The position numbers and the translations under genes are program-made. 64,000 nucleotides of DNA, taken from positions 1,314,335 to 1,378,334 of the forward strand of contig OX638326.1 of assembly GCA_951812775.1 (NCBI GenBank), read 5' to 3'. The notes under the pieces were generated by a model. It was not told the origin of the DNA. It made no database searches and worked only from the letters and a program-made list of their open reading frames with translations. Below, piece after piece: positions 1 to 8,238 of the stretch. The DNA comes from an uncultured Alphaproteobacteria bacterium. Lineage in GTDB: Bacteria > Pseudomonadota > Alphaproteobacteria > MPNO01 > UBA2964. Position 1 is the first letter of the stretch. Each line of letters starts with the position of its first letter.

Positions 1-2
1 TA

Positions 3-684
3 ACGCCAAATCGGCCCGATGGCAGGTTACGTAATATATTGCATAGGGAACTCGATGAACCTGGATATAGTAATGCCGCTACTAGTAGACGAGACAACCA
101 GTCAATACCGCAAGGAACAGACGCCCCGCTATCTGACCTGCCCCCCGCCGCCATGAAGATTGAGCGCGTCGCATTGGGCGGAGACGAGACGGTCGAAGAA
201 ACCCTGAGCAAACAACCTGAAAAGCTTACCGAGCCGGAGTTAAACAGGCTAACCCGTACGAAAGCCGCCATGCTATCCAACGACCCTAACCGCGCCAGAG
301 CTGAAAATGCTGTGACAGAAGCGCATCGGCAAGCCTTTGCAAGTGACCGCGACAACGATCAAACCTTTCCCACCGACATAACACCCGCACTCTCCCCCGT
401 CGGACAACCGGTAACGGACGGGCATCAAGCATGTGGTAGGGAAATTCCTCGGTAATGCCGATGACAATGGCATGCCAGGCGCGGTGTCTACTCTTCAAAC
501 CTCGCTAAATCATGTTGAAAGTGACGCCGTTCCGTTGAAGGTAGACGGCATATTTGGTGACAGAACGCGCGACCGTTTAAGAGCAACCGTTGCCGAAAGA
601 GGTCCCGAACCAATTCTCAATGAATTCCACAACGATGATGATTTAGATATCTTTGACGACGATGACGATACGATCTTCGCATAG
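3..684 (+). pseudogene. Broken or partial gene with C-terminal peptidoglycan-binding-like domain
   Basis: A reading frame is already open at the left window edge and runs to a stop at 455. A second frame, open from 415, runs to 684. The second frame encodes LQTSLN...LKVDGIFGDRTRDRL, which resembles a PG_binding_1 repeat (the DGIFG-x-x-T signature), followed by a very acidic tail (DDDDLDIFDDDDD type). Removing one G from the GGG around 419-421 would join the two frames (...PVTDG-IKHVVGKFLG...), so I read this as one gene with a one-base frameshift. The first part, about 130 residues, matches no family I recognise and has no visible signal peptide because the start lies outside the window. Alternatively these are two unrelated short ORFs. 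Function unknown; cell-wall binding is an inference from the C-terminal motif only. Confidence 0.4.
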
Positions 685-704
685 GAATTAAAGGCGCTTC
701 ATAG

Positions 705-742
705 AAAAACGGCCCGGTGCATCCACACCGGACCGTCTTCTT
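705..742. terminator. Bidirectional rho-independent terminator
   Basis: An 11-bp inverted repeat with one mismatch (709-719 ACGGCCCGGTG and 726-736 CACCGGACCGT) surrounds a 6-base loop. It has an A-run on the left and a T-rich stretch (TCTTCTTCT) on the right. It sits between the convergent gene ending at 684 and the TRAP permease gene ending at 775, so it can serve both. Confidence 0.75.
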
Positions 743-774
743 CTAGCATGCAGACGGACTCCGCCTGCCTCCCC

Positions 775-2088
775 CTAAGTCCCCATAAGGCTTGGCAAAT
801 ACAATGCTACCCCGGGTGCAATAACAAGAATAATAATCAAAACCATGTCACAGAACAGGTAGGGCAACGCCGCCATCGCGACCTCGCCCAAGGTCGTATC
901 TTTGACCATCCCTAACATTATAAATAACAGCAATCCGAATGGCGGTGTCGTCGCGCTCATCTCAAGAGACATCAGAACGATCAGCGAGAACCAGATCGGA
1001 TCATAGCCGAGCGAAATTGCCAGCGGGTAGAAGATCGGCACGGTGATCAGCATCATGGAGACCTGATCCATAAACATGCCCAGCATAATCAACACCAGGA
1101 ACATACAGGTTAGGATCAGCAGGGGCGAAACATCAAAACCGGTGGCCCAACCAACGAGGCCACGGCTGGCGCCTGACATAGATAAAAGCTGACTGAACAC
1201 TGTCGAATTCATCAAGATGAAGAACACCATACCGGCGACACGGATCGTGCCCTGCAATGACGTCTTAAAAGCATCCCAGGTAAAGACTCGCCGCGCCACC
1301 GCTAGGATGACAACGCCCACCACACCAAACGATGCGGATTCAGAAGGTGTCGCCCAACCCAGAACGATAAACCCGATGACCATAAAGACCACCAGCCCCA
1401 TCGGCAGTATATTCACACAAATCTGGTAGACTTTTTCTTTCCAGGAAGACGGCTCAACATCGTAACTTGGTGCTGATTCCGGATTCTTCCAGAGTAGGAA
1501 AGTAATCATCACCGCATAAAGCGTTGCCAACAAGATCCCTGGTAATAGTCCGGCGATCAATAAACGCCCAACATCTACCTGAGCAATACTGGCCAAAAGA
1601 ACACCCAGCGAAGAGGGCGGAATGATCATCGCCAACCCTCCGGTACCAAGAATTGGCCCCATGGACATCTTCTTGCTGTAGCCACGCCGCGTCATTTCCG
1701 GGACGAGAAGAGAACCCAACATAGCTGTGTTCGCCATCGTCGACCCCGTCAGGGTCGAAAACAGAGAACCGCCGATAACCGTCAAATAACAAAGCCGACC
1801 GGGAATTTTTCCCAGCAATTTATCTAAGGCATCAAAAACCCTGATCGCCAGCCCCGTATGGAAAAACATCGACCCCATCAAAATAAACATCGGGATCGGC
1901 GAAAGCGTAAAAGATGTAATCAGATTTGTCGCGTTATCAGCAATTTGCGGAAGAACAGGCCAACCGCCAGAGAAAACGAAAATACCAATCACGTTGGTGA
2001 TCATGAAAGTAAAGGCAACAGGGAAACCCAAAGCCATCCCCGCAACCACACAGCCTAATAGAAGGCCTCCAGCCTCATACCATTCCAT
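775..2088 (-). CDS. dctM: TRAP transporter large permease subunit, DctM family
   Basis: Product of 437 residues, the usual DctM length, almost entirely hydrophobic with about a dozen predicted membrane segments. N-terminal GFPVAFTF and the STMANTAMLG and PPSSLGVLLA stretches are typical of the DctM/ion-transporter superfamily. It forms the ion-coupled translocation channel of a tripartite ATP-independent transporter in the inner membrane. It lies 2 bases after dctQ and is the last gene of the UbiD-dctP-dctP-dctQ-dctM minus-strand run, which ends at the terminator near 725. Context suggests uptake of an organic acid that feeds the UbiD / molybdenum hydroxylase genes. The substrate cannot be inferred from the permease. 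Confidence 0.93.
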   Translation of the reverse strand: MEWYEAGGLLLGCVVAGMALGFPVAFTFMITNVIGIFVFSGGWPVLPQIADNATNLITSFTLSPIPMFILMGSMFFHTGLAIRVFDALDKLLGKIPGRLCYLTVIGGSLFSTLTGSTMANTAMLGSLLVPEMTRRGYSKKMSMGPILGTGGLAMIIPPSSLGVLLASIAQVDVGRLLIAGLLPGILLATLYAVMITFLLWKNPESAPSYDVEPSSWKEKVYQICVNILPMGLVVFMVIGFIVLGWATPSESASFGVVGVVILAVARRVFTWDAFKTSLQGTIRVAGMVFFILMNSTVFSQLLSMSGASRGLVGWATGFDVSPLLILTCMFLVLIMLGMFMDQVSMMLITVPIFYPLAISLGYDPIWFSLIVLMSLEMSATTPPFGLLLFIMLGMVKDTTLGEVAMAALPYLFCDMVLIIILVIAPGVALYLPSLMGT

Positions 2089-2090
2089 GA

Positions 2091-2606
2091 CTAGACGCCA
2101 TCCTTTACTTCACCGAGATCGTACGTGTAGTACGATCTGCGCCCGATGAGATACATGCAAAATTCCAGGGCAACGAGGAGGAAGCACAGCGGCAACGGCA
2201 GAAACTGCAGCCAGTAAGGCATATCAACACCGCGTACGTCTAACTCACCGCCAACCCAGTAATCCGCAAAAATTCCCCAGCAAAGCCAGGCAAACAAAAA
2301 CGAAACCAGGGCACAGACTAAATAAACAATTTTGGCCAGCGGTTGCCGAATGAAATCCGGCATTATCGCCACCAAAGCCTCGATGACGACGTGTCCGCGT
2401 TCGCGGACGAGCCACGGTGCGGAACACATCGCCATATAGAGAAGTGCATACTCAACGACCGATGACGTGAAGAGCGGCGGGCGATAGCCCAGTGTCCGGA
2501 TCGACACATCGATCGTAATCATCAGAAACATGCAGGGGATCAAAGTGCAGGCAAACCACGACAGCGCCGTGTTTGTCTTCCCCAGCATTTTGTCAAATGC
2601 CTCCAT
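2091..2606 (-). CDS. dctQ: TRAP transporter small permease subunit, DctQ family
   Basis: Product of 171 residues with four hydrophobic segments (about 12-35, 45-65, 88-110 and 130-155), the DctQ pattern. The central motif APWLVRERGHVVIEAL contains the RERGHV signature of this family. It is the small membrane partner of the DctM subunit encoded 2 bases downstream, and follows the second binding-protein gene by 38 bases. A separate DctQ rather than a DctQM fusion is present. Confidence 0.93.
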   Translation of the reverse strand: MEAFDKMLGKTNTALSWFACTLIPCMFLMITIDVSIRTLGYRPPLFTSSVVEYALLYMAMCSAPWLVRERGHVVIEALVAIMPDFIRQPLAKIVYLVCALVSFLFAWLCWGIFADYWVGGELDVRGVDMPYWLQFLPLPLCFLLVALEFCMYLIGRRSYYTYDLGEVKDGV

Positions 2607-2644
2607 TGAAGGACTTTCCTTTTATCGTTGGTATGCGGTCAGTC

Positions 2645-3685
2645 TTATTTCTGCAAACGGGTGTCGCCGAAATCAACCTGACGGTTGGGCTTGCCCGGCT
2701 TGTAGAGGAGAGGTTTGAGATGGTCATGATATTTGGACCGTTTCTTCAGCTCTTTCCAGATCTCACCATGGGCAACGTCCAGATATTTCTGAGCCGCTGC
2801 TCCTTTGAGAACGATGTCTTTTACGCCGGCGCCTTTGACCAAAGGCTCTTCTTTCTGGCGTTCCAGCTCAACATACAGAACCGACGAGGTTTCATAATGC
2901 AGGGCCAGATTGTTCAAGAAATCTTTTTGTTTCTGGCTCAGCGCGGCCCAGGAATTAAGATTGACCGTTACGACCTGGTTGGTCTGATAAAAATTCGGGA
3001 ATACCCGGTATTTTGTTACGTTTGAAAGGCCAATCGCGTGAAGCGAGGTATCGGTCATACCAAACCCATCAACCGTCTTGCGCTGCATGGCAGTGATAAT
3101 TTCGCTCGACTTAATATTGATGGTTGTCGCGCCAAGAGCCCGGAACAACGGACGATACGTACCCGTCGCACGCATCTTGAGACCTTTAAGATCAGGCAGA
3201 CCATCTTTACCAATCTTCGGCTTAACACCGAGATACATATAATAAGAGGTCATATTTTCGCCCCAGGCCAACAGGTGAGCACCTGCCTTTTCCTTATAAA
3301 TCTTCTGGAGCAAAGCGAACCCGCCATTTGCACGTAATGCACGTGGTCCCTGGTTTGACGCAAGAAGACCATAGCCTTCCGGAACTGTACCGATATAGTA
3401 GGCCGTCGGCGCACTTAAAATATCAAATTGGCCACGCTTCAGTGCTGACGCGGCTTTTCGAGGGGGCACGATTTCCTGCCCGCCAAGATATTTAATTTTC
3501 ACGATACCTTTGCCAATCGCATTTGCTTCAGCAACGAATGTCTTGAGATAAGACTGCGCAAGCACGTTCGTCTGCTGCAATGCGGTAACGGTGTTCAACG
3601 TCTTTTCCATAGCCAAAGCAGAACCACTGGCAATGCCAACAGTTGCTGCCGCAGCCGCAATAATTCCTGATTTAATAAATGTCAT
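2645..3685 (-). CDS. TRAP transporter substrate-binding protein, DctP family (copy 2)
   Basis: Periplasmic solute-binding protein of 346 residues. A signal peptide is visible (MTFIK, hydrophobic stretch to about residue 24, cleavage after ALA). The core carries LKRGQFDIL, KMRATG-type sequence (LKMRATGTYRPLFRALGA) and a QTNQVVTVN segment typical of DctP proteins, where the conserved Arg contacts the ligand carboxylate. It is the same length as, and strongly similar to, the next gene upstream (3916-4956), so the two are tandem paralogs. The transporter may accept two related ligands through alternative binding proteins. Confidence 0.93.
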   Translation of the reverse strand: MTFIKSGIIAAAAATVGIASGSALAMEKTLNTVTALQQTNVLAQSYLKTFVAEANAIGKGIVKIKYLGGQEIVPPRKAASALKRGQFDILSAPTAYYIGTVPEGYGLLASNQGPRALRANGGFALLQKIYKEKAGAHLLAWGENMTSYYMYLGVKPKIGKDGLPDLKGLKMRATGTYRPLFRALGATTINIKSSEIITAMQRKTVDGFGMTDTSLHAIGLSNVTKYRVFPNFYQTNQVVTVNLNSWAALSQKQKDFLNNLALHYETSSVLYVELERQKEEPLVKGAGVKDIVLKGAAAQKYLDVAHGEIWKELKKRSKYHDHLKPLLYKPGKPNRQVDFGDTRLQK

Positions 3686-3840
3686 CTGATCCTCCCTATG
3701 AGTTCATTCACATTAATGATTTATGCCGCACTAAAATAAAGGCAGCGAGCATCCGGCGGCATAGTGAACGGACTCTAATTTGATGTCAAACCCGCTCTCC
3801 CTGCTGAGTTCAACAACCGGTTTTTTGCAAAATTCCCTAT

Positions 3841-3873
3841 AAGAAACGGCGCCGACCGAATGGTCGACGCCGT
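3841..3873 (-). terminator. Hairpin between the two TRAP binding-protein genes
   Basis: Inverted repeat 3846-3857 / 3862-3873 (12 bp, one mismatch, GAAT loop), followed on the minus strand by TTTCTT. It lies 43 bases downstream of the first binding-protein gene. It could act as a leaky terminator or 3'-stabilising stem-loop, raising the amount of binding protein over the membrane subunits. That role is known for other binding-protein operons but is inferred here. The rest of the 230-base gap shows nothing else clear. Confidence 0.6.
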
Positions 3874-3915
3874 CCCCAAATCAAACAGCCTCAATAGTAT
3901 GAGACTGATTAGAAT

Positions 3916-4956
3916 TTAGCGCTTCTGGTCAAGCATACGACCCGTATCAACCTGACGGTTCGCTTTACCAGGCTTGTAAAGAAGCGGTTTCAGCGCATCA
4001 TGGTACTTCGAACGCTTTTTCAGCTCTTTCCAGATTTCGCCATGGGCGATGTCCAGATATTTCTGAGCAACTGCACCCTTAAGCACAACGTCCTTGATGC
4101 CAGAACTCTTCATCTTCTTTTCTTCAGCCAGACGGCTCTTTTCAACAAACTTCACAGAAGCGGTCTCATAAATGACAGCCTGTGCGTTGAGGAAATCCTT
4201 CTGCTTCTTGCTCAGCTTGGCCCAGCTTGCCGGATTCACCGTCAAAACCTGGTTTGTCTGATAGAAGTTCGGCATGACGCGGTATTTCGTAACCTTGTCG
4301 AGACCAATGGCAACAACAGAAACATCCGTAAATCCGTAGCCATCAACCGTACCACGCTGGATAGCGGTGATCACTTCTGAAGATTTAATGTTAATGGTTG
4401 TTGCACCGAGGGCCCGGAACAACGGACGATAGGTACCCGTTGCACGCATTTTGTAACCGGTAAGATCCGGGATTCCGTCCTTACCCAGTTTTGGCTTCTT
4501 GTGAAGATACATGTGGTAGGATGTCATGCTTTCGCCCCATGCCAGCAGATGCGAACCCGCCTTTTCCTTGTAAATCTTCTGCAGAAGCTCGAAACCACCA
4601 TTTTTCCGGAGAATCTTTGGTCCCTGGTTTGATGCCAGGATACCATAGCCCTCTGGAACCGTGCCAATATAGTAAGCAGTCGGGCAGCTCAAAATATCGA
4701 ACTGACCACGCTTCAGAGCAGCAGCAGCCTTACGCGGTGGAACAACTTCCTGACCACCCACATACTTGATCTGAACAATCCCTTTACCTGCGGCATTCGT
4801 AGGCTCAAGGAAAGTTTTGATAAAGCTCTGTGCGATGATGTTGGTTGGCTGAAGGCCAGTAACAGCGTTCAACGTCGTTTCCATGGCATATGACGAAGTA
4901 CTCGCCAAAGCCATCGTCGCTGCAGCAACTGCGATGCCTGTTTTAACAAAAGTCAT
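3916..4956 (-). CDS. TRAP transporter substrate-binding protein, DctP family (copy 1)
   Basis: Periplasmic binding protein of 346 residues with a clear signal peptide (MTFVKTGIAVAAATMALASTSSYA, then METTLNAV). It shares the AALKRGQFDILSCPTAYY, YKMRATGTYRPLF and PNFYQTNQVLTVN stretches with its downstream paralog, including the ligand-binding Arg region. It lies between the UbiD decarboxylase (135 bases upstream) and the second binding protein, all on the same strand. Together with dctQM it should import an anionic organic compound. Differences from copy 2 are spread over the protein, so the duplication is not recent. Confidence 0.93.
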   Translation of the reverse strand: MTFVKTGIAVAAATMALASTSSYAMETTLNAVTGLQPTNIIAQSFIKTFLEPTNAAGKGIVQIKYVGGQEVVPPRKAAAALKRGQFDILSCPTAYYIGTVPEGYGILASNQGPKILRKNGGFELLQKIYKEKAGSHLLAWGESMTSYHMYLHKKPKLGKDGIPDLTGYKMRATGTYRPLFRALGATTINIKSSEVITAIQRGTVDGYGFTDVSVVAIGLDKVTKYRVMPNFYQTNQVLTVNPASWAKLSKKQKDFLNAQAVIYETASVKFVEKSRLAEEKKMKSSGIKDVVLKGAVAQKYLDIAHGEIWKELKKRSKYHDALKPLLYKPGKANRQVDTGRMLDQKR

Positions 4957-5091
4957 AAATTTCTCCCTATTCGTTACTTTGCATCCGGCGACGCCTCAGT
5001 CGCCTAAATCAGATAAACACAAAAAGCGCACGATAGTGGCTGCACCGCCACGCAATGTCAATTCTGTTGCTTACCCCTAGAGACTAATAAT

Positions 5092-6747
5092 TCAGAAAGT
5101 CTCTTTCTCGTCCCAGCCATCTTCTGCGTCACGCACCGATGTTTCCGGGACCAGCCCCTTTTGCTGACGTTGCAACGTACGAGCACCGTTCTCCAGGTAG
5201 TCGCCGGCAGCGGCGCGCGTTGCGGCATCAGCCCAATCCTGTGTCCAGTCGCCCAAAGAATACCCAAACCACGGCGGGGTCGGACGCACTGGTGGCAGAC
5301 CAAGCTTGTTCCAGAGTTTAAGACCGCGCTCCATATATTCCTGAGTCGGCAGGGCAACGGGCGGCATATCGCTCTTCATCGTCGCATCAATCAACAGCGT
5401 CGAATCTTCTTCACCGGTGTGCTCACGCTTGGGACCATGACCTTGTCCGCGATGTGCCAGAGTCAGCACATCATCAACCGGATTCAACCGATAGGCTATG
5501 ACCCACAGCAAGGCATCCGCGTTGTCAGGGTCGATATCTTCGTTCACCGCGATACAGACTTTGCTGCAATCACCCTTGAAATACGCCGATCCGTAAAGTG
5601 CGCGCCATATTTCTGTCTTAGGCGTGTCTTTGTCGACGGTAATGATGGTGACGCGCAGCAGACCGGTCAACGGTTCATGAAGAGAGACTTTCTTTACCCC
5701 CTTGATGCCAAGCGCATCGCGAAGGTGCGCCAGAAACAGCGGTTCATAGGCTACGCGTTTAATGACACTCGATTCCGATGGCGCGGCCTGACTTATATAA
5801 GACGTAAGTACCGCGTCCTTTCGATGGGTGATCGCTGTCACCTGCATCGGCATATTGAATTCTTCAAGCGCGACATGACCATGGCTCTCACCAAATGGGC
5901 CTTCCGGTTCAACCATTTCGGTATCGATGATCCCTTCGATGACCAGCTCTGCCTCAGCGGGAACCAGCAAATCAACAGTCCGTGCCTTGACCATATTGAT
6001 GGGTGCCCCGGCAAGACCACCAGCAACGCCAACCTCATCCATATCCAGCGGTAACTTCTGTGGTCCCATGAAAGCGACGACCGGCGGACAACCCAGAACA
6101 ATGGCGACTGGCATTTTCTTGTCACCGCGCGCCTGGTGTTTTTTGTAATGCGCATAACCACCGGCCCCGCCAACACGTGTTGCCATACGTACAACCATCC
6201 GATCCGGTGCTTTTAGCGCCGCACGGTAGGTTCCCATGTTCTGAACCCCGGTCTCGGGGTCGCAAGTGACGACATTTGTCGACGTTAATGTTGGCGCCGC
6301 ATCAAACCCTGGAGTCGAAACCGGAATTGGCAGAGAGTCTATGCCATTCCCCTCACCCAAAAGAGCATCCCCTTCTATGACAACGTCATGGCAGGGCGCT
6401 TCATCCACGATAACGGGATCAACGGGATTGCCGATTGCGCTATCCCATTTAGCCCCAATCTCCTCCACCGGCGCCTGCATACCAACACTGTAAATGTCCT
6501 GGTTGGCGGCGAGGGCGCCTACGACTATCGGCAAATCGTATTTTCGTCCCTTGGCATTGACGACATTTGTAAACAGAAAGGCCTTGCGTTCACTTTCTTT
6601 AAGGCCCCCAACAAATTGCCAACGCACCAGCGCATGCATTTCAGCATCTTTATCAACCGGCTCATCGACGGTAACCAATAGCCCGGCATCATCGAGCGCT
6701 TTGATATGGTCATGAAGGTCGCGATAGTCTCGTTTTGGGCTGCTCAT
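5092..6747 (-). CDS. UbiD family decarboxylase (first of four)
   Basis: UbiD-type carboxy-lyase of 551 residues, expected to use prenylated FMN to decarboxylate (or carboxylate) an unsaturated or aromatic acid. The family's Asn and Arg lie in NMGTYR (N170, R175), and the glutamate pair in PEGPFGE (E282 and E287), so the catalytic E-R-E set is complete. It is longer than the other three UbiDs here, mainly through a C-terminal extension rich in W, P and charged residues. The gene heads the TRAP operon and is divergent from a molybdenum hydroxylase operon across 130 bases. Ubiquinone biosynthesis is unlikely given this catabolic context and the paralogs. No UbiX partner is nearby. The substrate is unknown. 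Confidence 0.92.
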   Translation of the reverse strand: MSSPKRDYRDLHDHIKALDDAGLLVTVDEPVDKDAEMHALVRWQFVGGLKESERKAFLFTNVVNAKGRKYDLPIVVGALAANQDIYSVGMQAPVEEIGAKWDSAIGNPVDPVIVDEAPCHDVVIEGDALLGEGNGIDSLPIPVSTPGFDAAPTLTSTNVVTCDPETGVQNMGTYRAALKAPDRMVVRMATRVGGAGGYAHYKKHQARGDKKMPVAIVLGCPPVVAFMGPQKLPLDMDEVGVAGGLAGAPINMVKARTVDLLVPAEAELVIEGIIDTEMVEPEGPFGESHGHVALEEFNMPMQVTAITHRKDAVLTSYISQAAPSESSVIKRVAYEPLFLAHLRDALGIKGVKKVSLHEPLTGLLRVTIITVDKDTPKTEIWRALYGSAYFKGDCSKVCIAVNEDIDPDNADALLWVIAYRLNPVDDVLTLAHRGQGHGPKREHTGEEDSTLLIDATMKSDMPPVALPTQEYMERGLKLWNKLGLPPVRPTPPWFGYSLGDWTQDWADAATRAAAGDYLENGARTLQRQQKGLVPETSVRDAEDGWDEKETF

Positions 6748-6760
6748 TTCTGCTCACTCT

Positions 6761-6790
6761 TATGGCAAATAGTCCTGTGATGTTGCCATA
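6761..6790. promoter_or_regulatory. Inverted repeat, possible operator of the divergent UbiD / Mo-hydroxylase promoters
   Basis: Perfect 8-bp arms TATGGCAA (6761-6768) and TTGCCATA (6783-6790) are separated by 14 bases, giving half-site centres 22 bp apart, about two helical turns. It lies 14 bases upstream of the UbiD start and before the putative promoter of the plus-strand operon. This is suited to joint control by one dimeric regulator. No regulator gene is adjacent, so the binder is unknown. Confidence 0.45.
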
Positions 6791-6805
6791 CCATACGGCA
6801 GCGTA

Positions 6806-6834
6806 TTGACAACCCCCTAGCCGCTCCATATCCA
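6806..6834 (+). promoter_or_regulatory. Candidate sigma-70 promoter of the first Mo-hydroxylase operon
   Basis: TTGACA at 6806-6811 and TATCCA at 6829-6834 are separated by 17 bases. This predicts a transcript start near 6841, some 37 bases before the ATG at 6878. The -35 is consensus and the -10 is weak, which fits a regulated promoter next to the 6761-6790 inverted repeat. Confidence 0.45.
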
Positions 6835-6877
6835 TGCATCATACCGCTATGCTGACCAGGAAAGACCAAGTGTACCT

Positions 6878-7759
6878 ATGAAAGCCGCGCCCTTCGATTA
6901 TGTCCGGGTCTCGTCGATAGATGAGGCCTGTCAGGCTCTCGCAGATGGTGGCGAGGATGCCCGCGTCATAGCAGGCGGCCAGACGCTAATCCCTTTAATG
7001 GCCATGCGACTTGCCCGTCCTGCTCTCCTCATTGATATCAACGATGTCAAGGAGCTATCAGGAATCGCCGTCGACAGCGATCATCTCGTCATTAAGGCCA
7101 GAACACGACAAGCAGACACGCTCAGCTCAGAAATCGTGCAGGAGAAACTGCCTCTCCTGGCAGATGCTCTGTCTCACGTCGGACACACACAGACCCGCAA
7201 TCGCGGCACGGTAGGGGGTAGCCTTGTGAACGCCGATCCCTCGGCCGAAATTCCGTTGATCGCGCAAACGCTGGGCGCAATAATTGTTGCGCGAAGCACG
7301 CGCGGTGAACGCACTATTGCGGCGGGTGATTTTTTTGACTCCGCGATGTCGACAACGCTGGCGCCAGATGAATGCTTAACCGAAGTGCACTTCCCGATCT
7401 GGTCTCCTGAAAACACCGGATTTGGATTTCACGAGGTAAGTATCCGCGATAGCGACTTTGCTTTGGCAGTTGCCGCAGCTCAGACGACATTGGATGCCGG
7501 TGGAAACGTGCAAAAATTAGCCGTCGCGATTTGCGGTGCTACACCCGCAGCGCTGAAGCTAACCGACATTGAAGAAGCGTTGATAGGCACAGACCTCAAT
7601 GACGATATCATCAAGGTCGCGTGCGCAAAAATTGACGACTTGATCGACCCGCAATCTGATGTTCATGCCGATGCCGCCTATCGGGGCCGCGTTGCCAAGG
7701 TCATGGCGCGACGGGCAATTTCCGACGCTCGAGATGGGGCCAAGGGAGATTTGGTATGA
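6878..7759 (+). CDS. Molybdenum hydroxylase FAD-binding medium subunit (CoxM-like)
   Basis: Product of 293 residues, a standard xanthine dehydrogenase / CO dehydrogenase family FAD subunit. FAD-binding loops are visible: AGGQTLIPLMAMR (about residues 32-44) and RNRGTVGGSL...DPSAE (about 108-125). A CO_deh_flav_C-like C-terminal domain follows. It passes electrons from the two [2Fe-2S] clusters of the small subunit to FAD. The ATG overlaps nothing upstream, and the stop overlaps the next ATG by 4 bases (ATGA), so the three subunits are probably translationally coupled. Confidence 0.94.
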   Translation: MKAAPFDYVRVSSIDEACQALADGGEDARVIAGGQTLIPLMAMRLARPALLIDINDVKELSGIAVDSDHLVIKARTRQADTLSSEIVQEKLPLLADALSHVGHTQTRNRGTVGGSLVNADPSAEIPLIAQTLGAIIVARSTRGERTIAAGDFFDSAMSTTLAPDECLTEVHFPIWSPENTGFGFHEVSIRDSDFALAVAAAQTTLDAGGNVQKLAVAICGATPAALKLTDIEEALIGTDLNDDIIKVACAKIDDLIDPQSDVHADAAYRGRVAKVMARRAISDARDGAKGDLV

Positions 7760-8238
7760 GCGAGCATAAAATTACACTTACCGTAAACGGCCGGGAAATG
7801 TCAGGCTATGCGGAAGCGCGCGTGACATTGGTTGATTTTCTGCGCGACGTCCTCGGTCAGACCGGCACCCATATCGGATGCGAACATGGCGTTTGTGGTG
7901 CCTGTTCCGTCGTACTGGACGGCAAACCTGTCCGGTCCTGCCTTATGTATGCGGTGATGGCAGATGGTCACGAGATCACCACAGTAGAAGGCCTTGAAGG
8001 ACCAGAAGGCGAGTTAAGTCCATTGCAAGATGCGTTTTGGGAAAATCATGCGATGCAATGCGGCTATTGTACGCCGGGGATGTTGATTGCCACCCACACT
8101 TTGCTGCAGGAAAACCCATATCCTGACGAGGCAGAAATTCGCGAGGCGATCGGTGGCAACCTTTGCCGCTGTACGGGTTATCAACAGATCGTCGAAGCCG
8201 TCCAAATGACAGCAAAGAAAATCCGGGAGGCATCATAA
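7756..8238 (+). CDS. Molybdenum hydroxylase [2Fe-2S] small subunit (CoxS-like)
   Basis: Product of 160 residues with both clusters visible. The plant-type ferredoxin cluster is CEHGVCGACS...C (about residues 41-61), and the helical C-terminal cluster is QCGYCTPG plus CRCTGY (about 99-139). It carries electrons between the molybdopterin and FAD subunits. It overlaps the medium subunit by 4 bases and shares one base with the large-subunit start (TAATG). Confidence 0.96.
   Translation: MSEHKITLTVNGREMSGYAEARVTLVDFLRDVLGQTGTHIGCEHGVCGACSVVLDGKPVRSCLMYAVMADGHEITTVEGLEGPEGELSPLQDAFWENHAMQCGYCTPGMLIATHTLLQENPYPDEAEIREAIGGNLCRCTGYQQIVEAVQMTAKKIREAS

Noticed and set aside
2573..3025. Plus-strand ORF opposite dctQ and dctP
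   Set aside because: Antisense shadow of two well-supported TRAP genes.
5161..6054. Long plus-strand ORF of 297 codons opposite the first UbiD
   Set aside because: It lies fully antisense to a gene with clear catalytic motifs, has no recognisable domain, and its composition is that of a mirrored frame.
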